From assembly GCA_963677935.2 (NCBI GenBank), contig CAXXEH010000003.1, positions 1,550,001 to 1,614,000 of the forward strand: a stretch of DNA of 64,000 bases. Reading direction: 5' to 3'. This document shows positions 43,668 through 53,284 of the stretch, in pieces. This DNA is from JAAFHB01 sp963677935. Lineage in GTDB: Bacteria > Bacteroidota > Bacteroidia > Bacteroidales > Prolixibacteraceae. The position numbers and the translations under genes were made by a program. Position 1 is the first letter of the stretch. Every line of letters starts with the position of its first letter. Below the pieces are notes generated by a model, which was not told where the DNA came from, did no database searches, and saw only the letters and a list, made by a program, of their open reading frames with translations.

Positions 43668-45818
43668 TTATTTAACTAATTCTATTTCAAATATTTGACT
43701 ATCATAATTCTTCATCATTTTCACTTTGAATCCCTTTTCCTCCAATTCCTTTCCTGTCATTACTGCAATTTCTTCACCCAGCGGGGCTTGCTTTATTCTG
43801 TACTCTTTGATTGGTGCCAATCCCTGGACAGAAACGGTGCGTTGATCATCCAACGAACCTTGCTTGAAAATCCCCACAATACCACCACGTTTTGTATCGG
43901 TATTAATACGTGACCAGCCATCCCAGGCCCCTTCTGCCGGTTCTCCAAAGCCTGGCAGGTCCTGCCGGTACAAATCGTAATTATATTTTTTCTGCATCGT
44001 TGAAATCCAGTCTGCCCATTGCCTTATTTCAAATCTCTTTTCTTTTGATAATTTCCGAAGATCGCCAAGTACGATGGGAAAAGAACCGATCAATGTTTTA
44101 AGTTCCTGAATGAACTCCGGGCTATCCATTCGCAGATTACCGATAATAAATGAAGATGCAGGCAGAGCAGGTGATTTCCACCAGGTTAAATCACGAATCC
44201 TAAAAGCTCCAACGGGAAAGGGTTCCCCTATGTTGGTAAGCCAGTTTCCTTCGGCATGTTGGCAAAATGCATAATCAATCAACTGCAGTTTTCCCTCGGT
44301 TTCGAAAGTACAATCGATATATAAATCGGGGGCTACTGTGTGCAACTCATCAAAAAGCTGAAACAACCTTTCGTAGATGACGATCAGCGATTCCTCGCGA
44401 TCCTTGTGAAAAGGGTGCTCTTTGGCACTACACCCTGATTTTTTATAATCAGTGACATAAGCGCTTGTAACAACACTTAGATCAAGTTTAATAAAGCTTA
44501 ATCCCACATCATTCACTAAATCAACAATTCTCTTTTTTATATATCCTGTCCATTCTGTTCCAAAGCACATGGTATTAAGGTCAACACCACCATTGGTATG
44601 AAGGTCAACAGACTCACCTTTTTCATTTCTGACAGCCCATTCGGGATGGTCCTTAAATACTTTTGAATTGCCGGCTGCAGATCCGACACTAATCCACAAT
44701 CCGGGCTCCATGCCAAACTTCCTGATTTCATCAAAAACAGGCTTCAGTCCGTCAGGAAATTTCGTTTTATCGACCATCCAATCGCCGGTACTACTTACCC
44801 ATGAGACACTTTTTCCAATATTCGGCTGTGTAGTATGCCAGCCACAATCAATTTCGAACTGTTTAATCCCGCATTCTGAAGCTATTTTGGCAAGACTGAC
44901 AATTAATGTATCGTTAAGACGGTCATTGAATGGAATATAATTATTATACATCATTACAGGCCGATTTTTTATTTCATTAATTCGCAGTCCCATATGAAGA
45001 CGCACAAAATCGGCCAATGAGGTCTTCATGATCTTCCATGGATCGGCTGAATTGGTGTATGGAATCACAAATACCTTTGGAGTGGACCAATGCTCTCCGT
45101 TTTTGATGTACTTTCGGAAAGGATAGTTGTCCCCTTTATGGGTGAGTCCTATCTCAATATTATTATATCCGGTATTGTAGGCTGTCCTTTTTAATACCCC
45201 TGGTGATTCATTTCCGAGGAGGATACCTGCGTTTTTAGAATAGGAATGAACCGCAATTAACGCATCGTCCCAATCGCCCACATAAGTACTTAAATGTTTC
45301 TGTCTCCCGTAATTCGCATAGGTAACCGCTTCGATAAAACTAAATGCAGGGATCAATTTTTCTATATCAAACGATTCGATCCTGATCTCTTTACCCGAAT
45401 TATTAAGTAGCGTGATTTGTTTGCGGATCACCGGTAAATCCGGATAAAGGAGGTAAGTGATATCGGCTTCAATGCCGGAAAACGCCTTTGTTCCCTGAAG
45501 CTTTACTGTTGCACCCTTCCCCTGCCGTGTATCATCAACTTTTATAAAAGAAATTAATTCCCATCCCGACTCTCCGTCGCATAGCTGTCCGTCAATTTCA
45601 AGGGAAAATTCTTTCGATTTTTCAGAATCAAAATCCAAATCGTTACCATTGATTTTGAGGCCTTTGGTGCGGATACTACCGTTCTCGACAACAATTTCAC
45701 GCGTCACAACGCCGTTGTTTAGAATCAGGGAATGATTCAGCCATGAGGCAAAATCCTGCGCCTGCAAAACCGGGATAAAAAGCAACAACCCAAAGAAACA
45801 CCCTAAATTAGTCTTCAT
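43668..45818 (-). CDS. GH36-like alpha-galactosidase
   Basis: A 716-residue secreted glycosidase with a signal peptide (MKTNLGCFFGLLLFIPVLQAQ). A beta-supersandwich N-terminal domain is followed by the catalytic barrel: QFEIDCGWHTTQPNIG, GDWMVDKTKFPDGLKP, GMEPGLWISVGS, LSFIKLDLSVVTS (nucleophile Asp), LYIDCTFETEGKLQLIDY and IRDLTWW. The signatures W.vD..kFP.Gl and the K-x-D nucleophile fit GH36 (melibiase). The usual second Asp acid is expected in the strand after LYIDC, where a variant context is seen, so specificity may differ. It lies between the UroD-like gene and the GHL6-like gene on the minus strand. Confidence 0.8.
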   Translation of the reverse strand: MKTNLGCFFGLLLFIPVLQAQDFASWLNHSLILNNGVVTREIVVENGSIRTKGLKINGNDLDFDSEKSKEFSLEIDGQLCDGESGWELISFIKVDDTRQGKGATVKLQGTKAFSGIEADITYLLYPDLPVIRKQITLLNNSGKEIRIESFDIEKLIPAFSFIEAVTYANYGRQKHLSTYVGDWDDALIAVHSYSKNAGILLGNESPGVLKRTAYNTGYNNIEIGLTHKGDNYPFRKYIKNGEHWSTPKVFVIPYTNSADPWKIMKTSLADFVRLHMGLRINEIKNRPVMMYNNYIPFNDRLNDTLIVSLAKIASECGIKQFEIDCGWHTTQPNIGKSVSWVSSTGDWMVDKTKFPDGLKPVFDEIRKFGMEPGLWISVGSAAGNSKVFKDHPEWAVRNEKGESVDLHTNGGVDLNTMCFGTEWTGYIKKRIVDLVNDVGLSFIKLDLSVVTSAYVTDYKKSGCSAKEHPFHKDREESLIVIYERLFQLFDELHTVAPDLYIDCTFETEGKLQLIDYAFCQHAEGNWLTNIGEPFPVGAFRIRDLTWWKSPALPASSFIIGNLRMDSPEFIQELKTLIGSFPIVLGDLRKLSKEKRFEIRQWADWISTMQKKYNYDLYRQDLPGFGEPAEGAWDGWSRINTDTKRGGIVGIFKQGSLDDQRTVSVQGLAPIKEYRIKQAPLGEEIAVMTGKELEEKGFKVKMMKNYDSQIFEIELVK

Positions 45819-45872
45819 TATTTTCCAATAAGTTAATATGGTACCTGAAAGTGCCCGCTAATTCAGGAAATT

Positions 45873-46928
45873 TTAATTACCCGATTCATTCTGTCTGATT
45901 GCCTTAACAGCATCGATCATCGCCATAAAGCCGTCAACAGGAATATATACAGGAATTGAATTACCCGATCCCAGACCATAACCTTTTGCTGTTTTGCGAT
46001 ATTGGGACCCCTGCTCCAAAACCGTCTGATAAACTGTTTCGGGTTTTTCAAGTACCAGAAGATTAAGATCAAAACCGCCAAATAGTCCGATTTTGTCTGA
46101 ATATTTTTCAATCCATACCGGGAAAGGGGCAATCTGATCTTCGTTGGAGTGTTTGGCATCAATTCCAAGATCGATAATATCCTCCATCAATGGAAAAATA
46201 TTTCCGCATGAGTGGAGCAAAAACTTTTTTCCGGATCGGTGAATCAGATCGATCACCTTTTTATACTGAGGAAAGATATGCTCACGGATGATATCGGGCG
46301 CCAGCAACGTAGAGGTTTTATGTCCAAGGTCGTCACCCATCCTGAAAAAAACAAATATGTCAGCGAAATTTTCGATCACTTCCCTCCACAATGTCTCCCA
46401 GAGATCCCCTATCTTTCTGAAGAGATCGGAAAAGAGATCGGGATCCATGCACTGCATTATACACAAATACTCATATCCAACCAGGTCCTGGCTCGCCTCA
46501 AATATACCATATCCGCAGCCACCATAAGCTTTCATTCCCGGAGGTAAGGTCTTCCGGATGGCCTCAAAATGGGGTGTATAGGTTTCCCGGAATATCTTTG
46601 GAATATCTTCCCATGGATAGTTATTAAAATCTTCCCGGGTTTGTATTGGTCCTGCCATTCCACCCATTATGGCACCATGCCCCGGCAAAATATCGCAGAT
46701 CGCCGCTTCGAAGTCAAAGGCATCATAGGTCATCTCCTTCCAGAAACCGATCACTTTGCGGTAATATTCTTCCAGTTCATGTTTCTTCAATCCACTCGAT
46801 GAAATTGTCTCTCCGATTACCTTAGAGATAAAAGGGGCATCAATATGGTGCTCATACAAGGGTAACCTCGCAGGTCGACGGTTATTTAAAACCTCAAGAA
46901 TTTGAAGGTAGTCGGGTTCAAATCTCAT
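45873..46928 (-). CDS. UroD-superfamily protein, putative cobamide-type methyltransferase 1
   Basis: A 351-residue cytoplasmic protein with the uroporphyrinogen-decarboxylase fold but lacking the N-terminal Arg-rich substrate motif of true HemE. It shows RRPARLPLYEHHIDAP, GLKKHELEEYY, DIFVFFRMGDDLGHKTSTLL, FLLHSCGNIFPLMEDIIDLG and IDAKHSNEDQIAP. HSCG is the H-x-C zinc motif of MtaA/MtbA-type methyl-transfer enzymes. The position where MtaA has its third Cys reads YGLGSGNSIPVYIP, so Ser or another ligand may replace it. Similar genes recur in glycan loci of Bacteroidota, possibly for O-methylated sugars (inference). It follows the first GH38 gene by 21 bp. Two relatives lie at 53285 and 63410. 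Confidence 0.75.
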   Translation of the reverse strand: MRFEPDYLQILEVLNNRRPARLPLYEHHIDAPFISKVIGETISSSGLKKHELEEYYRKVIGFWKEMTYDAFDFEAAICDILPGHGAIMGGMAGPIQTREDFNNYPWEDIPKIFRETYTPHFEAIRKTLPPGMKAYGGCGYGIFEASQDLVGYEYLCIMQCMDPDLFSDLFRKIGDLWETLWREVIENFADIFVFFRMGDDLGHKTSTLLAPDIIREHIFPQYKKVIDLIHRSGKKFLLHSCGNIFPLMEDIIDLGIDAKHSNEDQIAPFPVWIEKYSDKIGLFGGFDLNLLVLEKPETVYQTVLEQGSQYRKTAKGYGLGSGNSIPVYIPVDGFMAMIDAVKAIRQNESGN

Positions 46929-46949
46929 CTTATTCCAATGTTTTTTAAG

Positions 46950-49883
46950 TTACCATTCAGCCTTCAGGGTGATCAATCCGTTGGCCGGCACAGTAATGAT
47001 ATTATCCGCTTTTGTTCCTGATTCCTCTTCAGTCTCACAAATAGTAATTGAAGCCGGATGACCTGCAGGCCATGAAAATTTAACTGTTTCTACCTTGTCG
47101 GAAACGGACCGTAACCGGATGATCACTGTCTTGCTTTGGGAGGTGGATTTAAGGATCGAAGCAGTGACTGCAGGAGATCCTTCCAATGTTATCAACTGTT
47201 TGGGAATTGCATTTGTACTCGCTGCCAGTGATACCAATGGCTGTGACTGTTCCAGTCCAAACCGGTTGGCTGTTGATGCATCATAAACACCGTGAGGCAG
47301 GATTCGGTACCGGAATGTGACCGGTCCATCCTGTGTCAGCGGAAAATTGGTAAACCAGTGGTTATTCATCACCCAGGAATAGATGATTGAACTGGATTCG
47401 AGTTTGCGAAGCCATGGTTTCCGCTCACCGCTCCAGGTTCCACTCTGATTGGCAGTCATACCTCCGCTTTCAATCAGCGGGGCATCAAGCGAGCACCAGG
47501 TGACCCCCTCCTTTTCATTGGAGAGGTCTGCCCATCGCTGCATGGTAATCCAATTACGATTGGCAGCGGCCCATTGATCCTTTTCAACTTCTATCACTCC
47601 CCAGGGAATATCGATACGGGTTTTTGCCTGAGGTAGTTCAAAACCGAATCCAAAGTGAATACCATCCTTGGCTACCAATGGCAATTTATCCACCACATTG
47701 GTTATCTCAACCCAGGGCTGCCCCATAACCAGTCGCACTGAGCGTGAAATGGCCCGACAGCCAGTCCCTTTCGAGGAAACAAGCAATTCAACAACAAGGG
47801 GACCCGATTCGACTGTTGAAATTACAATGGATGAATCTGCACGGGCATTATCGCTGTCGCCTGGCATCCAGCGAAAGGCATTGATACCACCGTTGACTTT
47901 CATGTCCACAAGATTTCGGCCATTGGCAAGATTTACCAACTGTGTAATATTGCCTGTGATCTGATCTAATTCAACTCGCAAAAGTTGATTGTCGAGAGTC
48001 ATACCCTCAACTTTACACCCACTAGTCATCGGAGATTGACCTGCCATAACCTGGTAGTGGCGGGAACCAAATGGAGGGATATCGGCGGCAAGAAAAGCCA
48101 GCTTACCAGTTGAAAGCCGCTGAGCCGGTACATCTTTACCCTGATCATCGGTAACACGATCACCACGTGAGCTTTCCGATCGGTTTAGGGTCACGAGACC
48201 CCCATGTTTCCAGGAATGGGTATTGATCACAGTTATCCCTCCCTTCGAGGGACCTTCAGCAGGCCCCAGGGCGCCGGAAGATCTGTCGGTCGCAGGAGCC
48301 AGCACATTATCCAGAAGTTTTTGAGTCTGCTCATCAGCATCACGGAAGTAACGCTGCTTTACTTTCCAGATTGCCTCCTGAAAGAAGGGTTCAGTGGGGT
48401 TTTCGGCACACCACGTATGCTCCGATCCGAGGGCAATAAGGCGCCAGGCTTCATCAAAAGCAGTTCGTGGGGCAGGTTTTCCCGGATGGAGCATTGTCCA
48501 TAGCGTTTCTGCCTGAACCAGTCGTTCCTTGGCATTGCGGTTTGTGGCTGTCAGGCCGGCGGCTGTTCCCAGACCATCTGTCCAGTATTCGGTGAAATCA
48601 CCTTTGACAACCGGCAACTTGTCACCATAATTTTTTTCGATCATCTGCATGATCTCTGTCCCGCCAGAGATAACGACATGAGGATAAGCGTATTGTTCGT
48701 TCCATGCCTTAACGGCATCAGGAATATCGGCATCGAGTGGACAATTATCCCACAGCGACCACGACACAACGTAAAAATCATATGGATTATCAGAACGTTC
48801 ACGCTTTTTTAAAGCCTCCAGAAAATTGACATTCGCACTTCCGGTTTTGATAACGGCTGGAACTTTTTCGGGATCACGCTGACCAAACCATGGACGGCCC
48901 GTGGCTCCCCCCTTGGTCATGCTTCCGCCATTGGCATATCCACCTGGCTGGAAAAAAAGGACCTTTGATTTACCATCCGGACCAACCCACCAGAATGGCT
49001 TTTCATCAACACTCCGGCCATTCCCGGCGCGACAACTGTTTGGCCACATCATTATGTAACGTACACCCTGTTGAGCCATTACAGGAACAAGTCCCCACGA
49101 AATTCCAGGGATATCCATCTGCTGAAGTGTCCTCATCGGAACACCCGTCATTTGCTGCATCTCACGACTGAACTGAAAAACATGGAAAAGTTCCTCATCA
49201 GAGCAAACACTGGTATTCAGGTTAAGATAACTGGCATCCATGCAGAGGTAACCCTTTTTGATGGCACTTAGGATATGTTCTTTCTGATCAGTCGTTGCAC
49301 TTTGCCAATACCGTTCAAGGGGCCATGTGACCTCCGGATTCCAATGGTACTGAGCTCCGGAAGCGAAATCTTTCGTAGCCTCTCCCAATTTGATCCCCTC
49401 TTCAATATTACGTTTGTGAAGAATTTCAACGTTTTCCTGAGTGTTGGTATACCCAATATCAACATGTGAATGGTTATAAAGGTAAACCGTCCAGTGTCGA
49501 AGAGGTGGTACGGTGAAGCTTTTTTCCATTTTTTTTCCACCCTGACGCAAAGTAAATGAGACCTGAGCTCCCTTTTTTACACCTGAATTTGCTGGTAAAA
49601 GAATAGGAAATTCAGTTCGTCCACTATCTGTTGCCGGTATTTGCGTTACTTCTTTGAGCCCTTCCACCCGGGTCTCGACTTGCGCAGCACCTAACAATTT
49701 TCCCCCATTGAAACTGATCACTATTTCACGACCCGGTTTCCCATCCGGGCGAAGCCTGTAAAATGGCTGAGGTACACATGTCATGTCGGCAGGGAACGAC
49801 AATTTAGTCTCCACATTACTCATGTTTTGCCCTGTAACACCAAGGCTCAATAGAGTCAAAAATACCAGTATAATTTCTTTCAT
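46950..49883 (-). CDS. GH38-like alpha-mannosidase 1, exported
   Basis: A 977-residue exported glycosidase of the GH38 type with a signal peptide (MKEIILVFLTLLSLGVTGQ). The N-terminal beta part precedes the catalytic barrel motif YNHSHVDIGYTNTQENVEIL, whose His and Asp bind zinc. LQQMDIPGISWGLVPVMAQQ carries the likely nucleophile Asp, and FWWVGPDGKSKVLFF follows. A helical bundle and a C-terminal mutarotase-like beta-sandwich come next (GFELPQAKTRIDIPWGVIEV, VTFRYRILPHG). The H-S-H-V-D-I-G-Y form belongs to the diverged exported subfamily rather than classic lysosomal-type enzymes, so bond preference is uncertain. The R3 repeat abuts its ATG. Confidence 0.8.
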   Translation of the reverse strand: MKEIILVFLTLLSLGVTGQNMSNVETKLSFPADMTCVPQPFYRLRPDGKPGREIVISFNGGKLLGAAQVETRVEGLKEVTQIPATDSGRTEFPILLPANSGVKKGAQVSFTLRQGGKKMEKSFTVPPLRHWTVYLYNHSHVDIGYTNTQENVEILHKRNIEEGIKLGEATKDFASGAQYHWNPEVTWPLERYWQSATTDQKEHILSAIKKGYLCMDASYLNLNTSVCSDEELFHVFQFSREMQQMTGVPMRTLQQMDIPGISWGLVPVMAQQGVRYIMMWPNSCRAGNGRSVDEKPFWWVGPDGKSKVLFFQPGGYANGGSMTKGGATGRPWFGQRDPEKVPAVIKTGSANVNFLEALKKRERSDNPYDFYVVSWSLWDNCPLDADIPDAVKAWNEQYAYPHVVISGGTEIMQMIEKNYGDKLPVVKGDFTEYWTDGLGTAAGLTATNRNAKERLVQAETLWTMLHPGKPAPRTAFDEAWRLIALGSEHTWCAENPTEPFFQEAIWKVKQRYFRDADEQTQKLLDNVLAPATDRSSGALGPAEGPSKGGITVINTHSWKHGGLVTLNRSESSRGDRVTDDQGKDVPAQRLSTGKLAFLAADIPPFGSRHYQVMAGQSPMTSGCKVEGMTLDNQLLRVELDQITGNITQLVNLANGRNLVDMKVNGGINAFRWMPGDSDNARADSSIVISTVESGPLVVELLVSSKGTGCRAISRSVRLVMGQPWVEITNVVDKLPLVAKDGIHFGFGFELPQAKTRIDIPWGVIEVEKDQWAAANRNWITMQRWADLSNEKEGVTWCSLDAPLIESGGMTANQSGTWSGERKPWLRKLESSSIIYSWVMNNHWFTNFPLTQDGPVTFRYRILPHGVYDASTANRFGLEQSQPLVSLAASTNAIPKQLITLEGSPAVTASILKSTSQSKTVIIRLRSVSDKVETVKFSWPAGHPASITICETEEESGTKADNIITVPANGLITLKAEW

Positions 49884-49994
49884 TTGTATATAATTTGTTT
49901 TTTAACGGCCAAATGGAATCGTAGATCAGCGAAGCTAATAGCCATGGTGATATATTCATTTTCGGTTTGTGATTTACAACCATGGCTATTTCAT
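49884..49994 (-). repeat. Dispersed intergenic repeat, unit R3
   Basis: On the minus strand the unit opens with ATGAAATAGCCATGG, passes AAATCACAAACCGAAAA and a second CATGGCTATT in inverted order, and ends with ATTCCATTTGGCCG then TTAAAAAACAAATTATATAC, immediately before the GH38 ATG. The two CCATGGCTA/TAGCCATGG copies can pair with each other. Confidence 0.6.
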
Positions 49995-49996
49995 CT

Positions 49997-50102
49997 AATA
50001 AAGAATTTGATTCCTAAAGGCTAAATGTAATCCGTCAACTGACGGATGATTGAAGAAGATTATCTTTCTCGGTTTATGATTCCTGGATCATGGCTATTTC
50101 AT
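49997..50102 (-). repeat. Dispersed intergenic repeat, unit R4 (tandem with R3)
   Basis: On the minus strand it opens with ATGAAATAGCCATGA, then GGAATCATAAACCGAGAAA, a hairpin ATCCGTC-AGTT-GACGGAT, and a degenerate end ATTACATTTAGCC then TTTAGGAATCAAATTC. It stands head to tail with R3, so the two form a tandem pair filling most of the GH38-DoxX gap. Confidence 0.55.
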
Positions 50103-50125
50103 GGCTAATTATTGATCTGGCTAAT

Positions 50126-50154
50126 TTTGCTTATCAAAGATATATTTATTTTTG
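50126..50154 (+). promoter_or_regulatory. Bacteroidota-type promoter for the DoxX fusion operon
   Basis: TTTG at 50126-50129 and TATTTTTG at 50147-50154, 17 bp apart, match the TTTG/TAnnTTTG consensus. The start codon at 50249 would follow a leader of about 90 bases. No other hairpin or ORF is seen between them. Confidence 0.45.
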
Positions 50155-50248
50155 CAATTAAGAGGTGGGAAGTAGACTTTGAAATATTTTAAACTTTAGT
50201 ACTTTTATCACTTCCTCAGACATCCTGACGTTAACTAAAAAACTACGT

Positions 50249-51802
50249 ATGGAAGATCAGCCTAAAGGTATTCACCAACGATTGTTCATAACGATTCTAC
50301 GCATTGCGATCGGATGGCATTTTCTCTATGAAGGATTGGCTAAGATTCTCCAGGGAAACTGGACAGCCTCAGGTTTTCTCCTCAATACATCAGGTTTCTT
50401 CTCCTGGTTTTATCATTGGCTGGCAGGTTCTCCAATTCTTTTACAAGCGACCGATTTTCTGAATATGTATGGGTTATTTCTCATTGGCTTAGCTTTATTT
50501 ATTGGATTGTATAGCAGAATAGCCTCACTTTTAGGTGCTTCACTGATGATTTTGTACTATTTTGCGTATCCCCCATTCGGCAATCCACTGATGAATAATG
50601 ATGGACACCTTTTCATTGTTGACAAACTGTTTATCGAAGCTGCTGCCCTTTTATTTCTTTTCCTTTACCGCGAAAAAGGTTTCAGTATTGATACCTTGAT
50701 TGAACTTATCCGTAACCGTAAAAAATCGGGAGAGGCTGAGCCGGAAGGGAATCTTTCACGCCGTGAAGCTTTGAAAAACCTTGCAACTATTCCTGTCCTT
50801 GGAGCTATAGGCTGGGGTGCAATGAGTAACTTCAAAACCTATGGAGTCGATGTGATGACAGGCGCTACAATCCAGGTAAAACAAACGGCATTGAACGAAC
50901 TGAAGGGTGAACTTCCCAAAGGTAAAATAGGAAAGCATGAAATCAGCCGTCTGGTAGCCGGAGGGAACCTGATTGGAGGATGGGCTCACTCCCGGGATCT
51001 CATTTATGTCCCCGAACTTTTCAAGGCATACAACACCGAGCATAAAGTATACGAAACATTGATCCTTGCAGAGCAGGCAGGAATCAATACCGTCAATATC
51101 GGTTACCCATCGAATCCGCTGCTGGCAAAATATAAAAAGATAACCGGCAGTAAAATCAAGGTGATTTCACAGGTTGGGCCACACCTCGATAACAAAAACC
51201 TCTCCCAGGTAGGACCGAATACGGATACAAAACTTTTTTATGAATTTATCGACAAGGCGATCGACTCAGGTGTTGATATCGTTCAGTTACAGGGCAACTG
51301 GTGTGACTGGCTGGTTCGCGACGGAAAAATTGAAGTGATTGATAAAATGCTTGGCTACATTCGTCAACAGGGTTATACTGCCGGTCTGGCTGCTCATTCG
51401 ATTGAATCGCTGATTGCCTGCAGGGACAATGGAATCATCCCCGATTATTATATGAAAACCATGCATCACGATCAATATTGGTCGGCTCATCCAAGGGAGA
51501 ACCGCTTCCCTTTTGAAGTTGACGGTAAGGAATACCTCGATCACAATCGGTTCCATAACAACATGTTTTGCCTGTTCCCGGAACGGACAATTGATTTTGT
51601 CAGCAAATCAACAGTTCCAGTGATGGGATATAAAGTGCTTGCCGCAGGCGCCATAGAACCAAAAGAAGGATTTAAATGGGCATTTGATAACGGCGCCGAT
51701 TTTATCTGCGTAGGAATGTTTGATTTCCAAATTGTTAACGACGTAAATATCACCATCGACTGTCTGAAGGCCCCTACCCGAACACGGTTATGGTACGGAT
51801 AA
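50249..51802 (+). CDS. DoxX membrane domain fused to a Tat-like linker and TIM-barrel (aldo/keto-reductase-like) domain
   Basis: A 517-residue protein in three parts. Residues about 1-155 are a DoxX-like four-helix membrane domain (LRIAIGWHFLYEGLAKIL, YGLFLIGLALFIGLYSRIAS, LLYFAYPP-type loop, IEAAALLFLFLYREKGF). About 170-200 read NLSRREALKNLATIPVLGAI, a twin-arginine-like signal within the chain. The remaining ~310 residues resemble a TIM barrel of the aldo/keto-reductase kind (SRLVAGGNLIGGWAHSRD, AGINTVNIGYPSN, VDIVQLQGNWCDW, GLAAHSIESLIACRDNGI, PVMGYKVLAAGAI), though the classic catalytic Tyr is not obvious. The C-terminal domain is probably outside the inner membrane. It is followed by a sugar-porter MFS gene. 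Function unknown. Confidence 0.75.
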   Translation: MEDQPKGIHQRLFITILRIAIGWHFLYEGLAKILQGNWTASGFLLNTSGFFSWFYHWLAGSPILLQATDFLNMYGLFLIGLALFIGLYSRIASLLGASLMILYYFAYPPFGNPLMNNDGHLFIVDKLFIEAAALLFLFLYREKGFSIDTLIELIRNRKKSGEAEPEGNLSRREALKNLATIPVLGAIGWGAMSNFKTYGVDVMTGATIQVKQTALNELKGELPKGKIGKHEISRLVAGGNLIGGWAHSRDLIYVPELFKAYNTEHKVYETLILAEQAGINTVNIGYPSNPLLAKYKKITGSKIKVISQVGPHLDNKNLSQVGPNTDTKLFYEFIDKAIDSGVDIVQLQGNWCDWLVRDGKIEVIDKMLGYIRQQGYTAGLAAHSIESLIACRDNGIIPDYYMKTMHHDQYWSAHPRENRFPFEVDGKEYLDHNRFHNNMFCLFPERTIDFVSKSTVPVMGYKVLAAGAIEPKEGFKWAFDNGADFICVGMFDFQIVNDVNITIDCLKAPTRTRLWYG

Positions 51803-51810
51803 CATCTGAA

Positions 51811-51842
51811 AATGAAAGAATGAAAGAATGAAGGAATGAAGT
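51811..51842 (+). repeat. Four tandem 8-bp repeats before the sugar transporter
   Basis: AATGAAAG, AATGAAAG, AATGAAGG, AATGAAGT stand in a row between the DoxX fusion and the MFS gene. Slippage could change the leader length. The purine-rich AAGGAATGAAG end could also serve ribosome binding for a start that is not in frame with the transporter. Confidence 0.7.
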
Positions 51843-51896
51843 TTATTGAATTATTACAGTTTAAGGGGAAATAATATTTTGAACAAATATAAAATT

Positions 51897-53282
51897 ATGC
51901 TTAAAAACGAATTCAATTTCAAATACATCACATTTATTATCTGCATCTCTGCACTTGGAGGACTTCTTTTCGGTTACGACTGGGTAGTCATCGGTGGAGC
52001 TAAAAGGTTTTACGAGGTTTACTTCGGCATAAGGGAAATGGCGGCCCTTCAAGGCTGGGTGATGAGCAGCGCAATTATCGGATGTTTATTTGGGGCAATA
52101 TCGGCCGGAACGATTTCTGATAAATACGGAAGAAAAAAGCCCTTAATATTTGCTGCTGCATTGTTTGTAATTGCTGCTATCGGTACCGGCGCGGCGAATG
52201 ATCTAACTGTTTTTATCATCTTCCGGATAATTGGGGGGCTCGGTATTGGTATGGCATCTGTCCTGTCGCCTGTATATATCGCCGAAATTTCTCCCAATCA
52301 GTATCGTGGACGCTTTGTGTCAATTAATCAGTTAACCATTGTAATTGGGATATTACTTGCGCAGTTGATCAATTATTTAATTGCCGATGATGTCCCATCC
52401 GGTTTTAACGATGGCCAGATATTAACTTCGTGGAACGGGCAGTTTGCGTGGCGATGGATGTTTTGGATTCAGACCCTCTTTGCATCCTTCTTTTTTATAA
52501 TGACTTTTATAATACCTGAAAGTCCACGATGGTTAGTCAAAGCAGGGCTTCATTCCAATGCAATCGATATTCTGGAAAAAATTGGGGGCAAGGAATACAG
52601 TCTTGATAACCATCAGCATATTAAAGCCACCCTTGAGGAGGATACTGCCAATATTGATATCCAGGACCTTAAATCACCCAAAATAAAAAAGATCGTCCTC
52701 ATTGGAGTTGTTCTGGCCATTCTTCAGCAATGGTGCGGTATCAATGTGATTTTCAATTATGCAGATGAGATTTTTACCCAGGCTGGTTATGGAATTAATG
52801 ATATGCTGTTTAATATCGTGGCGACGGGAGGTGTTAGCATGATTTTTACCTTCGTTGGAATGGCACTAATCGATCATCTGGGGCGGCGTAAGCTGATGTT
52901 GTTTGGATTTGGCGGACTGAGCCTCCTGTTCCTGGTCTTTGGATTATTCTATAAGCTTCATTACCAGGGGGTAATCATGCTTGTAAGTGTTTTGACCGGA
53001 ATTGCCATTTATGCCATGACCCTTGCCCCGACAACATGGGTGGTTCTTTCGGAAATTTTCCCCAATAAAGTGAGGGGAATTGCCATGTCAATTGCCACCC
53101 TCGCCCTCTGGAGCGGTTGCTTTACTTTAACCTATTTATTCCCGGTCCTCAATAAACTGGCAGGTGCAGCTGGTACTTTTTGGCTGTTTGGCGCCATTTG
53201 TGTGATTGGCTTTATATTTATACTAAAATATCTCCCTGAAACCATGGGGAAGACACTGGAACAAATCGAAAATGAAATGTAA
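51897..53282 (+). CDS. Sugar-porter MFS transporter (XylE/GLUT-like)
   Basis: About 461 residues with twelve hydrophobic segments, an inner-membrane sugar:proton symporter. Sugar-porter signatures are visible: SALGGLLFGYDWVVIGGAKR, GTISDKYGRKKPLIFAAALF, GGLGIGMASVLSPVYIAEIS, PNQYRGRFVSINQL, PESPRWLVKAG, QQWCGINVIFNYADEIF, DHLGRRKLMLFG and LSEIFPNKVRGIAMS. The ATG at 51897 is chosen: the ORF can be extended to a TTG at 51846, but the family N-terminus begins at the later Met. Two bases separate its stop from the next start, so it is co-translated with the UroD-like gene at 53285. It probably imports the hexose released by the GH38 or GH36 enzymes. Confidence 0.9.
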   Translation: MLKNEFNFKYITFIICISALGGLLFGYDWVVIGGAKRFYEVYFGIREMAALQGWVMSSAIIGCLFGAISAGTISDKYGRKKPLIFAAALFVIAAIGTGAANDLTVFIIFRIIGGLGIGMASVLSPVYIAEISPNQYRGRFVSINQLTIVIGILLAQLINYLIADDVPSGFNDGQILTSWNGQFAWRWMFWIQTLFASFFFIMTFIIPESPRWLVKAGLHSNAIDILEKIGGKEYSLDNHQHIKATLEEDTANIDIQDLKSPKIKKIVLIGVVLAILQQWCGINVIFNYADEIFTQAGYGINDMLFNIVATGGVSMIFTFVGMALIDHLGRRKLMLFGFGGLSLLFLVFGLFYKLHYQGVIMLVSVLTGIAIYAMTLAPTTWVVLSEIFPNKVRGIAMSIATLALWSGCFTLTYLFPVLNKLAGAAGTFWLFGAICVIGFIFILKYLPETMGKTLEQIENEM

Positions 53283-53284
53283 TT

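Noticed and set aside
45873..46928. A heme-pathway hemE gene
   Set aside because: The N-terminal Arg-rich substrate motif of true uroporphyrinogen decarboxylase is not seen, while the H-x-C-G zinc motif and sugar-gene context point to the methyltransferase-like branch.
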